Part shown: one piece after another, positions 16,612 to 25,688 of the stretch
Layout: each line of letters starts with the position of its first letter
Position numbering within the stretch: position 1 is the first letter of the stretch
DNA from: an uncultured Anaerolineae bacterium
GTDB lineage: Bacteria; Chloroflexota; Anaerolineae; Aggregatilineales; Phototrophicaceae
Length of the DNA stretch: 64,000 bases
Assembly (NCBI GenBank): GCA_934216615.1
Contig: CAKQCB010000003.1
Location: forward strand, 496,001 to 560,000
Direction of reading: 5' to 3'
Notes under the pieces: model-generated
Databases searched by the model: none
Seen by the model: the letters and a program-made list of their open reading frames with translations, nothing else
What the model was told of the DNA's origin: nothing
Translations under genes and position numbers: made by a program

Positions 16612-19600
16612 CTAATCCTCTTTAGTAGCGAGTGGCAGGGTGATATGGAAGACCGTTCCAATGCCAATTTCGCTCTCCACCCAAATTTGCCCCCCATGAT
16701 TTTGAACCAGCGCGCGCGTGATGGTTAAACCTAACCCTGTGCCGGGTTGTTCGCGGGTGAGCGGGTTCTCACTGCGGAAGTACGGGGTAAAGAGCTTATT
16801 CAAATCGGCTTGGCTCATACCGATCCCCGTATCACGAATCATTAGGTGCATCATGGGCGGTAATACAGCCCCTTTTGCGTTGACCAACGTGCCATCCACG
16901 TAAGCAGTTACGGTAATTTCCCCGTTCGGCGGGCTGTATTTATGCGCGTTGCTGACGATATTCGTCAGCACTTGGATCATACGGTTCGCATCTGCATAAA
17001 CTTGCGGTAAATCCGCAGGGATTTCTAAATTCACGCGTTGTTGTTTATCATCAATCTGCTTTTGGAACGGACGCAACGTTTCGATGATGACTTCAGAAAT
17101 ATGAATCGCAGAAGGTGTAATGCGCATATTTCCGGTTTCGATCTTGGTCACATCGTTTAAGTCGCTCACCATCGTGGTCATACGTTCAGCGTTAGAGCGG
17201 ATGGTCGTCAAAAAGTTCTTCTGCCCGTCAGATAACGCGCCCGTCGCACCCATCAACAGCACATCCGAATACCCTTTGATGGACGTCAAGGGGTTCTTCA
17301 ACTCATGCGCGATAAACGACACAAATTCACTCTTAGATTGGTTTGCGCGCGCCACTTCTTCATAAAGTTGAGCGTTGGCGATGGCGATGCTGGCATGTTC
17401 GATCAACCGTTGTAAAACGGGCATATCGACAATGCGGAAACGCGGTTCGCGGTTGGTTTCCAAAACCACCAACGCATTCACCGTCCCGCCCGAAATCATC
17501 GGCAGGGTGATCTGACTTAACGCCCCACGTAACGAAGGAAGATAATCCGGGTCTTGTTGTACGTCAGGGGCTAAATCCGGCTGGCGTGTGCGTAAAGTTC
17601 GTGACGCAATTCCGCGATCCATGGGGATGCGCCCGCCTTGTGTGCCCGCAGGTAGGTCTGCTTCGTCATAACCTTTTTGATAGACCAGTTCAAGGTATGG
17701 CGGTGTACCCCGCACCAAGCCCAACATCCCCGCCGTTGCGCCGGTGTTTTCCATCGCCCAATCGACGGTAAGGGCGGCGGTTTTATGCAGGTCGAGCGAA
17801 CGGTTCAGTTCAACGTCGATGCGTTCTAACGTCTCAAGTTCGTTCACACGTTGGCTCAATTGCAGGTCGGTCAATTGGAACAAACGCGCATTTTCAATCG
17901 CGACGGCGGTTTGCCCCGCGTAGGTTGTGAGTAGTTGGGTGTCATTGGTGGTAAAGCCACCCCCGCGCTTGTTGAGAATCTCCAACACGCCAATCACGCG
18001 GTCTTGTACGATCAACGGTACGGCCAAGACGTTGCGCGTTTGGAAGCCGTCCTCAGATACTTCACCGCCCCATCGTGCATCAGAACGGACATCGTTCACA
18101 ATGACAGGTTCCCCGCGGGAAGCGACTTCACCGACCAGCCCTTTTCCATGAGGCACGCGCACGCCGATCAATTCACTGCCAGCATCCCCCGTCGCCACGC
18201 GGAACTCAAGATCACTGCTGCCATCTTCAGTTTCAAGCAGTAACGAACCCGCTTCCGCATCCAAAATGTCTGCGGCGCTTTGGGTGATCAAGCGCATCAG
18301 GTTTTCTAGGTTCGCTTCTTCAGCCACAATCTGACGACTGATGTCGTTCAGCGATGCAAGCTGACGCGCGCGCGTGTTGGCTTCTTCAAACAAGCGTGTT
18401 TTATCCAACGCGGTCGCGGCGAGGGCGGCAATATCCGCAAAGGTTTTTTCTTGTTCATCGGTAAAGTTACGGCCGACTTGTTGACTGCCTGCCGCCAGCG
18501 CCCCCAACACTTGACCGCCCACGCTCATCGGCACAGCCATCCATGCTTTGATCGTGCGGTCTTCGCGCACATGATCTAAATTGCGCTCGTTGACTTCATC
18601 TTCAAACGACTCTAAACGAATGATGTGATTATGGCGAATCACATCACTTAACGGATCATTTTCGAGCATCCAGCGTTGGTTTTCTTTTTCGCTATAACGC
18701 TCCTCATTTTCAAGGAACAAAGCGTAATAAAACGCATTGGAATCCGAATCTCGCAGGGCGATATAAAAATGAGACGCGGGTATCAACCGTTGGGCTTGGG
18801 TCGTGATCAATTCGAGCAAGTCGTCAAAGGTCACGGCGAAGTTGGCCGCCTGCCCGACTTGGCTCAACACATTCAATTCGCGAATACGATGTTCTAAAGC
18901 ATCGACGACTTGGGTACGTTCGATAGCTACGCTAATTTGGTTCGACAAACTTTGCACAAAACGAAGCTGTTCAAAGTTGTAATATTTGAGTCCACTCGCA
19001 GGCGGTGTGATGATAATAATTTGGCGAAGTTGGTTTTCGCCCTTCATCCCCACAATGATCAAACTTTTTAAGAGGGTTAAGCGCGCTTTTTCAGCGGTGA
19101 GGGGACGATCCCACGGTTTGCCATATTCTAAATACACCAACTCGTTAGCTCGCTCAAGATATTGGATTAACGAACTGGTAAACGCAAAGCGCACATCCGT
19201 GCGGTTGTTGATTTCAACAAACGCATTTTCTTCGTTTCGGCGCGCAAAAAAGAAGATTTTTTCAGGTTGCAGGGTGGAATTGATCAGGCTTTCGTACTCG
19301 CGCACGATCATATCGTAGCTGGTTAATGACCCCAGACGAAACGCGAAGTTTTCGATCAATTCTTGATAATTGAGTTGCTGTTTGAAATATTGTTTGTCAA
19401 CCAGCGCTTGAATGCGGGTACGGAACGGCAAGAAGAACAAGGCCAGCGCAAAGACCACCAGCGCCAAAATCAAAGGGTTATTGGCGGGCAAGACCCGTCC
19501 AATGAAGGTGCTCACCCCATAGACCAACAAGAAATAGCCGACCACTAACAAGATCAACATGATCGAGTAGGTGATGGATTGGCTCATAAAACGGTCTGTG

Positions 19601-20790
19601 TTTAACGGCTGGTATTGCAACGCGGCGTAAGCAAGGCCGATCACAGGCAGAAGCAAGAACGGGGTCAGTAATGAAGTATTGATCGAGAACATCTCGATCC
19701 CCGTAAACTGACGCACCACAAGGCTGAACGCCCACAAAATCCCTACAAACGCGGCGACACCAAAGCCCAACAACGCTGTGTTAATTTGATCGCGCAGAAT
19801 AATCGAATGGGCGCTGGTTCGCAGCCGCAGAAGCGAGATGATTAAGACCAGCATCCCCCCCACGCCGATGATTGTCGCAATTTGTGACATGGTGGCGGCG
19901 GCGCGGTAATCCGTCGAGTTCAAATACAGATAGGCCAAGATGATGCCGATCACCAATGTGATGAGAGGCGGAAGAAACCGCAGAACAGGGATTTTGTAGC
20001 TGATGACGGCGCGCGTGGGGAAGACGAGCACTAAACTGGTAAAAAACCCGCCTGTTGAAGTGACGATCACCAACCAGAGCGGAATAAATGAAAAGGTGGT
20101 CGAAAGATCGAACAGACCGATCATAAACACACCCAATCCCAAAATTGCCAAGCTCACCCAATAGGCGTTGAGCTGTCGCCAGCGAACCACCATGATCAAC
20201 AGGCTGATGGCAATCGCGGTGATTCCTGAAACAAAAGGAACCACAAAAAACGCGATGTAATCAATGTCGGGGAATTGCGATAGCATCACCGTTAAAGTGC
20301 AGGTTGCAAACCCATTCTCGACAGGCCCGCATACACTCGACCCTGCTTCAACGACTTCGCCATTTTGGACGGGACGTAACACAGTGATTTCGAGTGCATC
20401 CCCTGTTTGAGTGCCCCCCAAAATTTCGTTGAACCGTCTGAGCGCGGTGGTGTAATCGTTCAGGTCAGCGCTCAAGGTTTGGCCGTTCAAGGCCACGATA
20501 CGGTCAAGGCGCAGGATACCTTCATCAAGCGCGACCCACCCTTCCTCACCAATCGGCACACTGCCATCCACCATCAAAGAACGGGTGGTTAATGCGCCTA
20601 GAAACGGACGGTCACGCCACATCAACATTTGCGTGAACGCAAGCCCAATAAGGATGATCGCAACAGCCACCATGATGAGTGACATCACCGTTAACGGGAA
20701 AGAAACTTTGTTGAGGGACTCTACAGAATCTCTCGATGATGGCACATCATAGGATTGTTGAGCATCTGAAGGTCGAGAAATAGCACTCAT
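16612..20790 (-). CDS. Membrane sensor histidine kinase with PDZ-like and multiple GAF domains
   Basis: This 1392-residue kinase is unusually large. Order: one membrane helix at about 33-55; a PDZ-like extracytoplasmic region at 75-155 (EGILRLDRIVALNGQTL); a block of seven or eight helices at 173-470; then four GAF-like domains at about 485-630, 650-800, 815-965 and 985-1130; a HisKA helix with FIAHELKNPLTSIKGYSD (His near 1161); and a HATPase domain with N-box VLTNIVSNAHKYSP and GTGLGLTIT near 1350. It would sense an envelope signal and small molecules and phosphorylate a response regulator. None lies beside it, so it is an orphan. The 4th GAF is more divergent than the others. Confidence 0.9.
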   Translation of the reverse strand: MSAISRPSDAQQSYDVPSSRDSVESLNKVSFPLTVMSLIMVAVAIILIGLAFTQMLMWRDRPFLGALTTRSLMVDGSVPIGEEGWVALDEGILRLDRIVALNGQTLSADLNDYTTALRRFNEILGGTQTGDALEITVLRPVQNGEVVEAGSSVCGPVENGFATCTLTVMLSQFPDIDYIAFFVVPFVSGITAIAISLLIMVVRWRQLNAYWVSLAILGLGVFMIGLFDLSTTFSFIPLWLVIVTSTGGFFTSLVLVFPTRAVISYKIPVLRFLPPLITLVIGIILAYLYLNSTDYRAAATMSQIATIIGVGGMLVLIISLLRLRTSAHSIILRDQINTALLGFGVAAFVGILWAFSLVVRQFTGIEMFSINTSLLTPFLLLPVIGLAYAALQYQPLNTDRFMSQSITYSIMLILLVVGYFLLVYGVSTFIGRVLPANNPLILALVVFALALFFLPFRTRIQALVDKQYFKQQLNYQELIENFAFRLGSLTSYDMIVREYESLINSTLQPEKIFFFARRNEENAFVEINNRTDVRFAFTSSLIQYLERANELVYLEYGKPWDRPLTAEKARLTLLKSLIIVGMKGENQLRQIIIITPPASGLKYYNFEQLRFVQSLSNQISVAIERTQVVDALEHRIRELNVLSQVGQAANFAVTFDDLLELITTQAQRLIPASHFYIALRDSDSNAFYYALFLENEERYSEKENQRWMLENDPLSDVIRHNHIIRLESFEDEVNERNLDHVREDRTIKAWMAVPMSVGGQVLGALAAGSQQVGRNFTDEQEKTFADIAALAATALDKTRLFEEANTRARQLASLNDISRQIVAEEANLENLMRLITQSAADILDAEAGSLLLETEDGSSDLEFRVATGDAGSELIGVRVPHGKGLVGEVASRGEPVIVNDVRSDARWGGEVSEDGFQTRNVLAVPLIVQDRVIGVLEILNKRGGGFTTNDTQLLTTYAGQTAVAIENARLFQLTDLQLSQRVNELETLERIDVELNRSLDLHKTAALTVDWAMENTGATAGMLGLVRGTPPYLELVYQKGYDEADLPAGTQGGRIPMDRGIASRTLRTRQPDLAPDVQQDPDYLPSLRGALSQITLPMISGGTVNALVVLETNREPRFRIVDMPVLQRLIEHASIAIANAQLYEEVARANQSKSEFVSFIAHELKNPLTSIKGYSDVLLMGATGALSDGQKNFLTTIRSNAERMTTMVSDLNDVTKIETGNMRITPSAIHISEVIIETLRPFQKQIDDKQQRVNLEIPADLPQVYADANRMIQVLTNIVSNAHKYSPPNGEITVTAYVDGTLVNAKGAVLPPMMHLMIRDTGIGMSQADLNKLFTPYFRSENPLTREQPGTGLGLTITRALVQNHGGQIWVESEIGIGTVFHITLPLATKED

Positions 20791-20799
20791 AAATTAGGC

Positions 20800-20943
20800 C
20801 TATTCCAGTCTTAAAAATTCTTCTTGCATCGCGACAGAATCTTCTTTTGATGAAAGACCCCGTACAAGCGTCAGCATGACATTGTTCTTGATCCAATATT
20901 TCGGGTGGGTGAAAGTTTCATTGACATGAGCTGGTAGAAAGGC
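20800..20943 (-). pseudogene. Possible gene remnant with coding-like composition
   Basis: Between a TGA (20943-20941) and a TAG (20802-20800) the - strand reads 46-47 sense codons with normal residue composition: it contains HPKYWIKNNVMLTLV and ends AMQEEFLRLE. There is no start codon with a ribosome-binding site; the first ATG would leave only 25 residues. It ends 10 bases before the histidine kinase start. It could be the C-terminal end of a decayed gene or a small gene with an unusual start. Not recognised. Confidence 0.3.
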
Positions 20944-21066
20944 TCATTACCCCTAAACTTGATTATATCCATCCCCGTTCAATTTGACCTAAATTTATTC
21001 GGCATACTCTTTATGCAACGTAACTAAAGAATACTCAATGTGTTCATTTAGGCGGAATTTGTTTGT

Positions 21067-21072
21067 TATAAT
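21067..21072 (+). promoter_or_regulatory. -10 box of the mcmA2-meaB operon
   Basis: A consensus TATAAT lies 32 bases before the ATG at 21104, with GAGGGAG (21093-21099) as ribosome-binding site in between. The best -35 candidate, TTCATT at 21043, is weak. Confidence 0.5.
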
Positions 21073-21103
21073 GGGTCTTAATATAACTATTTGAGGGAGC
21101 GCT

Positions 21104-21529
21104 ATGGCTATTAATGAGCGGGCAATTCGTGTACTCATTGCCAAACCCGGTTTAGATGGACATGATCGCGGTGCAAAAGTCATCGCTCGAGCACTACGCG
21201 ATGCTGGGATGGAGGTCATCTATACAGGATTACGCCAAACCCCTGAAATGATTAGCGAAGCCGCCTTACAAGAAGATGTGGATGTCGTCGGCCTGAGCAT
21301 CCTCAGCGGTGCCCACATGACGCTGGTCCCTCGTATTCGTGAAGTCATGAATGCCAACAGCCTGAGCGATATTCCCATCATCATTGGGGGCATCATCCCC
21401 GACAGCGATAAAGCCACCTTAGCAGAACAAGGGATCGCCGGCGTTTTTGGGCCGGGCACCAGCACAGAAGAAATTGCCAAATTCATTCGGGCATTGATCG
21501 AAACCAAAGATAGCAGTTCCCTTTCATGA
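21104..21529 (+). CDS. mcmA2: Methylmalonyl-CoA mutase, small B12-binding subunit
   Basis: The 141-residue protein is a stand-alone cobalamin-binding Rossmann domain. It has the base-off B12 signature DGHDRGAKV (His ligand) at about residues 17-25, then [12 protein letters not shown] and the loop [10 protein letters not shown]. It pairs with the catalytic subunit encoded at 5948-7624 to make the mutase. Its stop overlaps the start of the MeaB gene by four bases (ATGA), indicating coupled translation. Confidence 0.95.
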   Translation: MAINERAIRVLIAKPGLDGHDRGAKVIARALRDAGMEVIYTGLRQTPEMISEAALQEDVDVVGLSILSGAHMTLVPRIREVMNANSLSDIPIIIGGIIPDSDKATLAEQGIAGVFGPGTSTEEIAKFIRALIETKDSSSLS

Positions 21530-22545
21530 AGACTGATTTCCACGCATTAGCAAACGCCGTTCAACAAGGGGATCGTCGCGCACTAGCACGACTCTTGACC
21601 TTTGTTGAAAGCGAAACCGAAGGCGTTGATGTCGCCCTCGCTCAGTTGTACCCACATACGGGGAAAGCCCATTGGGTTGGCATCACAGGCGCACCGGGAA
21701 CGGGCAAAAGCACGCTCGTCACCGCCCTCACAAAACATTATCGTTCCGAAGGCAAAACCGTCAGCATCATCGCCGTTGACCCAACAAGCCCCTTCACGGG
21801 GGGCGCTATTTTAGGGGATCGCATCCGCATGCGTGACCTTGCAGGTGACAGCGGTATCTTCATCCGAAGCATGGCAACACGCGGAAAACTGGGCGGGTTA
21901 GCGCGCACGACATTAGATGCGGCGCGGGTTTTAGATGCAGCAGGTTTTGATATTGTCCTGATCGAAACCGTCGGCGCAGGTCAAAACGAGATCAGCATTG
22001 TGCGCATGGCGCATACCACAATCGTGGTTGAAGCGCCCGGCCTTGGCGATGACATACAAGCGATTAAAGCAGGGATTTTAGAGATTGCCGATATTTTGGT
22101 GGTCAATAAGGCCGACCGTCCGGGGATTATCAACACGATTGCCGCCTTGCGAGCGATGCTGGATTTAGGCCACCCGACCAAACAAATCACCCGTCATCAT
22201 GGGCAACAAATGACCGTCCATGCCGAAGAAGTCCCTCAACATCAGGATATGTGGATCGCGCCTATCCTCAAGACCGTCGCCGTAGAAAACACAGGCATTG
22301 CGGAACTTGCGGACGCGATTGAAAAACACCATCAATTTTTAGAGCAAGCGAACCGAAAACAGATTTTAGAGAGTCAGCACATTCAAACCGAGCTGATCGA
22401 ACGCTTACAGAACCAGCTTTTACAAGCATGGTTGAAACGTTTCCCCCCCGACACGCTGTTAGAGATCGTCGATTCTGTCCAAGCACGAGAAATCGACCCT
22501 CACACAGCAGTAGAAGAATTGTTTAACCGTGGGGCAATCTCATAA
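21526..22545 (+). CDS. meaB: MeaB/ArgK family G3E GTPase, mutase chaperone
   Basis: The 339-residue GTPase has the P-loop GAPGTGKST near residues 56-64, the [18 protein letters not shown] switch region, ETVGAGQNE and the base-recognition motif NKAD. MeaB loads adenosylcobalamin into methylmalonyl-CoA mutase and ejects damaged cofactor. Gene overlap with the small mutase subunit supports that role here. The C-terminal helices ([18 protein letters not shown]) are the dimerisation arm of the family. Confidence 0.95.
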   Translation: MKTDFHALANAVQQGDRRALARLLTFVESETEGVDVALAQLYPHTGKAHWVGITGAPGTGKSTLVTALTKHYRSEGKTVSIIAVDPTSPFTGGAILGDRIRMRDLAGDSGIFIRSMATRGKLGGLARTTLDAARVLDAAGFDIVLIETVGAGQNEISIVRMAHTTIVVEAPGLGDDIQAIKAGILEIADILVVNKADRPGIINTIAALRAMLDLGHPTKQITRHHGQQMTVHAEEVPQHQDMWIAPILKTVAVENTGIAELADAIEKHHQFLEQANRKQILESQHIQTELIERLQNQLLQAWLKRFPPDTLLEIVDSVQAREIDPHTAVEELFNRGAIS

Positions 22546-22552
22546 AGCATAC

Positions 22553-22590
22553 AAAAACAAGTTCGCGGAATTAACGGGAACTTGTTTTTT
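22553..22590 (+). terminator. Terminator of the mcmA2-meaB operon
   Basis: AAAAACAAGTTC and GAACTTGTTTTTT pair across a 13-base loop, ending in a T-run shortly after the meaB stop. Confidence 0.85.
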
Positions 22591-22660
22591 ATCATTCGCC
22601 ATTTAGACTAAACATAGCTCACAAACGATCTATCATTTTAAGCATTTCAAAGAGGATCTG

Positions 22661-23620
22661 ATGTATATCGCTTCACCCAACCACCGAATTTCCTTATTCG
22701 CATGCACAGGTTCACAGGCTTTAGGGAAAGAAATTGCAGATTATTTAAAAATTCGCCCGGGGAATTACACACGTTCCATTTTTCCCAATGAAAACATCTT
22801 CATTCGTTTGAATGAAAGTGTGCGCGGACAAGATGTTTACGTCGTGCAAACCTTGTCCACCCCGATTCACGAAGCAATTTTTGAAATGCTCATCATGATC
22901 GACACCTTAAAACGAGATTCTGCCGCTCGTATTAATGTGGTCATCCCCTATTTAACCTATGCGCGGTCAGATAAAAAAGATCAACCCCGTGTGGGGATCA
23001 CCGCTCGTTTACTCGCGAATATGATCGAAGTAGCGGGCGCAGACCGTTACATGACCATCGACTTACACGCAGGCCAAATCCAAGGTTTCTTCAACATCCC
23101 CGGCGACGCGCTCACCGCTTTTCACATCCTCAGCAGTTATTTGCGTGACAAACAAATTGAAAACTTGGTCACGGTGTCTACTGATTTAGGGTTTGCAAAA
23201 AAGGGGCGCAACTGGGCAGAAAAATTAGGGACGCCGCTGGTCATCATTGAAAAGCGCCGTACAGGGAACGATTCACGTTCTGAAGCGCTCAGCTTAATTG
23301 GCGATGTGCGTGATAAAAACGTCCTACTGGTTGATGATGAAGTGTTAACAGCGGGTTCGGTTGCCAATGCCTATCACTTGGTGAAACAAGAAGGCGCACA
23401 AGATGTCTATCTCGCGTTCACCCACCCCATTTTGGCAGGCCCCGCCATTGAACGCCTGCAAACTCTGGGGCTAAAAGAGATCATCACCACCAACACGATT
23501 CCGATCCCGCCCGAAAAAACCTTGCCCAATATGACGGTGCTTTCTGTTGCGCCGTTACTTGGCGAAGTGATTTTGCGCGCGCATGAAGGTCGAAGCGTGG
23601 GCGAGTTGTTCAACGAATAA
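22661..23620 (+). CDS. prs: Ribose-phosphate pyrophosphokinase
   Basis: The 319-residue protein matches PRPP synthetase in length and order: N-terminal FACTGSQALGKEIADYL, YARSDKKDQPRVGITARLLA with the ATP-site residues, the DLHAGQIQGFF stretch, and the PRPP loop VLLVDDEVLTAGS. The usual loop reads DDxxDTGGT; here the second half is altered (VLTAGS), so it belongs to a divergent branch of the family. It makes PRPP from ribose-5-phosphate and ATP for nucleotide and His/Trp synthesis. Single gene with its own terminator. Confidence 0.85.
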   Translation: MYIASPNHRISLFACTGSQALGKEIADYLKIRPGNYTRSIFPNENIFIRLNESVRGQDVYVVQTLSTPIHEAIFEMLIMIDTLKRDSAARINVVIPYLTYARSDKKDQPRVGITARLLANMIEVAGADRYMTIDLHAGQIQGFFNIPGDALTAFHILSSYLRDKQIENLVTVSTDLGFAKKGRNWAEKLGTPLVIIEKRRTGNDSRSEALSLIGDVRDKNVLLVDDEVLTAGSVANAYHLVKQEGAQDVYLAFTHPILAGPAIERLQTLGLKEIITTNTIPIPPEKTLPNMTVLSVAPLLGEVILRAHEGRSVGELFNE

Positions 23621-23635
23621 ACCGACTCCATAAAA

Positions 23636-23670
23636 AAAACAAAGGCTGGGTGAAATCGGCCTTTGTTTTT
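23636..23670. terminator. Terminator after prs
   Basis: AAAACAAAGGC, 12-base loop, GCCTTTGTTTTT. The A-run on the left means it can also serve the convergent small gene on the - strand. Confidence 0.85.
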
Positions 23671-23720
23671 ATCCCATCTTTTAAACTGACAGCATATCTT
23701 TGGAAGAAGGCGGATCAAAT

Positions 23721-23993
23721 TTAATCCGTCAATATCGCCCAAATGAGGCGGAAGGGAATCGTGATCACCCACCATATCGCATGTAAAAACCCACTCACAA
23801 TTCCTTCGATAATCGGCGTGCCGACCGTGTCAATAATCTCATCTTTCACCGTCCATTCCCCTTCGTGATATGGGTGGAGCGGTAACGATGATGGATGCTG
23901 TTGTCCGACTTGAAATGTGGTATTGGCATGCGGTTGTACGACGTCATCGAACGAAAATTGATTCTCATCATTGTGCGGTACTTCACTCGACAT
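23721..23993 (-). CDS. Small membrane-anchored hypothetical protein
   Basis: The 90-residue protein is not recognised. The first 50 residues are polar with several His; the last 30 (IVSGFLHAIWWVITIPFRLIWAIL) form one Trp-rich membrane helix at the C-terminus, as in tail-anchored proteins. It is a single gene between the prs terminator and the MBL hydrolase gene. Confidence 0.5.
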   Translation of the reverse strand: MSSEVPHNDENQFSFDDVVQPHANTTFQVGQQHPSSLPLHPYHEGEWTVKDEIIDTVGTPIIEGIVSGFLHAIWWVITIPFRLIWAILTD

Positions 23994-24101
23994 GAGTTTC
24001 CCCTCATTGAATACCTTGTTAAAACACTATAGCACAATACACAATTTCAGACTTTTCTTCAGAATCCCTGAATCCAAGACGGTCGCAGGTGAGTGAATCT
24101 T

Positions 24102-24962
24102 TTAGACGTAGTCGATCTCGACAATCTCGAGCGCCAGTTCATCGCCGTCTTTCACGACGCGCGCCGCCGGACGCAAGATATCATGTGCGAACATCACCAA
24201 CGCTTGAGATTCAAACGCTAATTCACGCCATTTACGTTTGGTTTCGAGCGTGGTCAAGGGTTCGACATCGAACGCGGGAATCCACGCCAAGCGTTCAAAA
24301 TGGACGGCATAAGAAGCCAAATCCGCCAAGTACAGCAGTTTATCGTCACCATCTTCGATGCGCATAATCATATGGCTTGGGGTATGGCCGGGGGTGATGA
24401 CGCCCGTCACGCCCGGGGCAATTTCGATATCTCCTTCAATGAGGCGTAACCGTCCTTGTTCAAACAACGGCACATAATTTTGCGTCAGATACGTAGCGCG
24501 GGTGCGTTCATTTGGGTTTGAGGCCGCTTCGTATTCTTTTTTCTGCACCAAATATTCCGCGTTCGGGAAGGTGGCTTGGATACTGCCATCTTCGGCGGTG
24601 TAGGTATTGCCACCGGAATGATCGCTGTGCAGATGAGTGTTCACGACAATATCAATATCTTCAGGGGTGAGTTGTAACCGCGCCAAAGATTCAGCCATCG
24701 TTCCACGACGATGCTCAAGGCGCATCCATAACTGTTGTTTAGACGACACTTTAGAGCCAATGCCAGTATCAATCAAGATGTTATGGTGTGGGGTTTGAAT
24801 TAAAAGTGAGGTTGAAATTACCGGAATTAAACGCTCTTCTGAATGGGTCATGGTGGACTTCCACAGGGCATATGGAACAAGTCCAAACATCCCACCCGGG
24901 TCCATCACAGAATAACTTTCTTCGATCACATGGATTTTAAGATTTTGACCAATTTTTAACAT
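24102..24962 (-). CDS. Metallo-beta-lactamase fold hydrolase
   Basis: The 286-residue protein has the dinuclear zinc motif HLHSDHSGG near residues 113-121, the downstream metal-ligand regions GHTPSHMI and LADLASYAVH, and the ILIDTGIG strand before the motif. Overall it resembles the quorum-quenching lactonase (AttM/AiiA-like) and related MBL branch in layout, with no signal peptide, so it is cytosolic. Substrate is unknown. Two small membrane-protein genes lie just upstream on the same strand (7-bp gap), and co-transcription is likely. Confidence 0.8.
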   Translation of the reverse strand: MLKIGQNLKIHVIEESYSVMDPGGMFGLVPYALWKSTMTHSEERLIPVISTSLLIQTPHHNILIDTGIGSKVSSKQQLWMRLEHRRGTMAESLARLQLTPEDIDIVVNTHLHSDHSGGNTYTAEDGSIQATFPNAEYLVQKKEYEAASNPNERTRATYLTQNYVPLFEQGRLRLIEGDIEIAPGVTGVITPGHTPSHMIMRIEDGDDKLLYLADLASYAVHFERLAWIPAFDVEPLTTLETKRKWRELAFESQALVMFAHDILRPAARVVKDGDELALEIVEIDYV

Positions 24963-24969
24963 ATTTCCC

Positions 24970-25272
24970 CTACTGCCTCCGTTCTGCCAACAACCAACTC
25001 CAATAATGCCACCCCGTAATTAGACCTAAAGTGATTCCAACTGCGGGTAACCCTGCATAGATAGAGGACCAAAACATATCTGTCGCATCGATGTGAAACC
25101 AGCCTGCAAAATAGATAAGCTGGAGCACAAAACGCACAAAGAAACATCCAGCACCTATCCACGCCAATGTATAACGCGAAGATTGTTGATTAGTTGCGCT
25201 TAATCGACGACTTAAATCGCCAAGAATGGCAAGCATCACAGCAATTGAGAGGTATCCTAAACTGGCGATCAT
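24970..25272 (-). CDS. Small integral membrane protein
   Basis: The 100-residue protein has three hydrophobic helices (about 2-16, 32-52 and 67-88) joined by short charged loops, and no recognisable family signature. Its ATG overlaps the stop of the preceding 100-residue membrane protein gene by four bases (ATGA), so the two are translationally coupled and probably form a heteromeric membrane unit. Their similar size and layout suggest they may be diverged copies. Confidence 0.6.
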   Translation of the reverse strand: MIASLGYLSIAVMLAILGDLSRRLSATNQQSSRYTLAWIGAGCFFVRFVLQLIYFAGWFHIDATDMFWSSIYAGLPAVGITLGLITGWHYWSWLLAERRQ

Positions 25273-25571
25273 TCTTTACGCTTTCCGTCTACCATAAAAA
25301 GATAGACCCGCGTGATGTAGATAAACAGCAGAATACCCGACCCCGCAAATAAGATGTCACCCAGAGGATCAGAGACGATTTCATCCAGCGTGGCATAGCG
25401 AATCATCGCTGCACCATATCCTGCCATAATCACAAATAAGATGGGCGAAAATGTCCGTTTATTCGAGAAACGCTCATAAAAACGTCCGATGAAAAAGACA
25501 ATTAAGAGAAGTGCGACCAACACAAACCATGTATACAGCGCGATGATTTGACCGAGTTGTGTAGGGGACAT
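25269..25571 (-). CDS. Small integral membrane protein
   Basis: The 100-residue protein has three hydrophobic helices (about 8-26, 43-60 and 72-92) with a basic end (MVDGKRKE). Unrecognised. It is first in a three-gene run with the next membrane protein (4-base overlap) and the MBL hydrolase. It begins 118 bases downstream of the secA stop, after the secA terminator. Confidence 0.6.
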   Translation of the reverse strand: MSPTQLGQIIALYTWFVLVALLLIVFFIGRFYERFSNKRTFSPILFVIMAGYGAAMIRYATLDEIVSDPLGDILFAGSGILLFIYITRVYLFMVDGKRKE

Positions 25572-25621
25572 GCCAACCTATCTCCAGTGAGGACGATGTT
25601 ATGCGATATTTTAGCGTAAAT

Positions 25622-25659
25622 AAAAACCGTTCGCTCTACGACTAAACGAGAGCGAACGG
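25622..25659 (-). terminator. secA terminator
   Basis: On the - strand CCGTTCGCTCT, an 11-base loop and AGAGCGAACGG are followed by TTTTTA, 30 bases past the secA stop. Confidence 0.85.
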
Positions 25660-25688
25660 CTGTATAAAACTTCGGGTTGCAGAACGTA

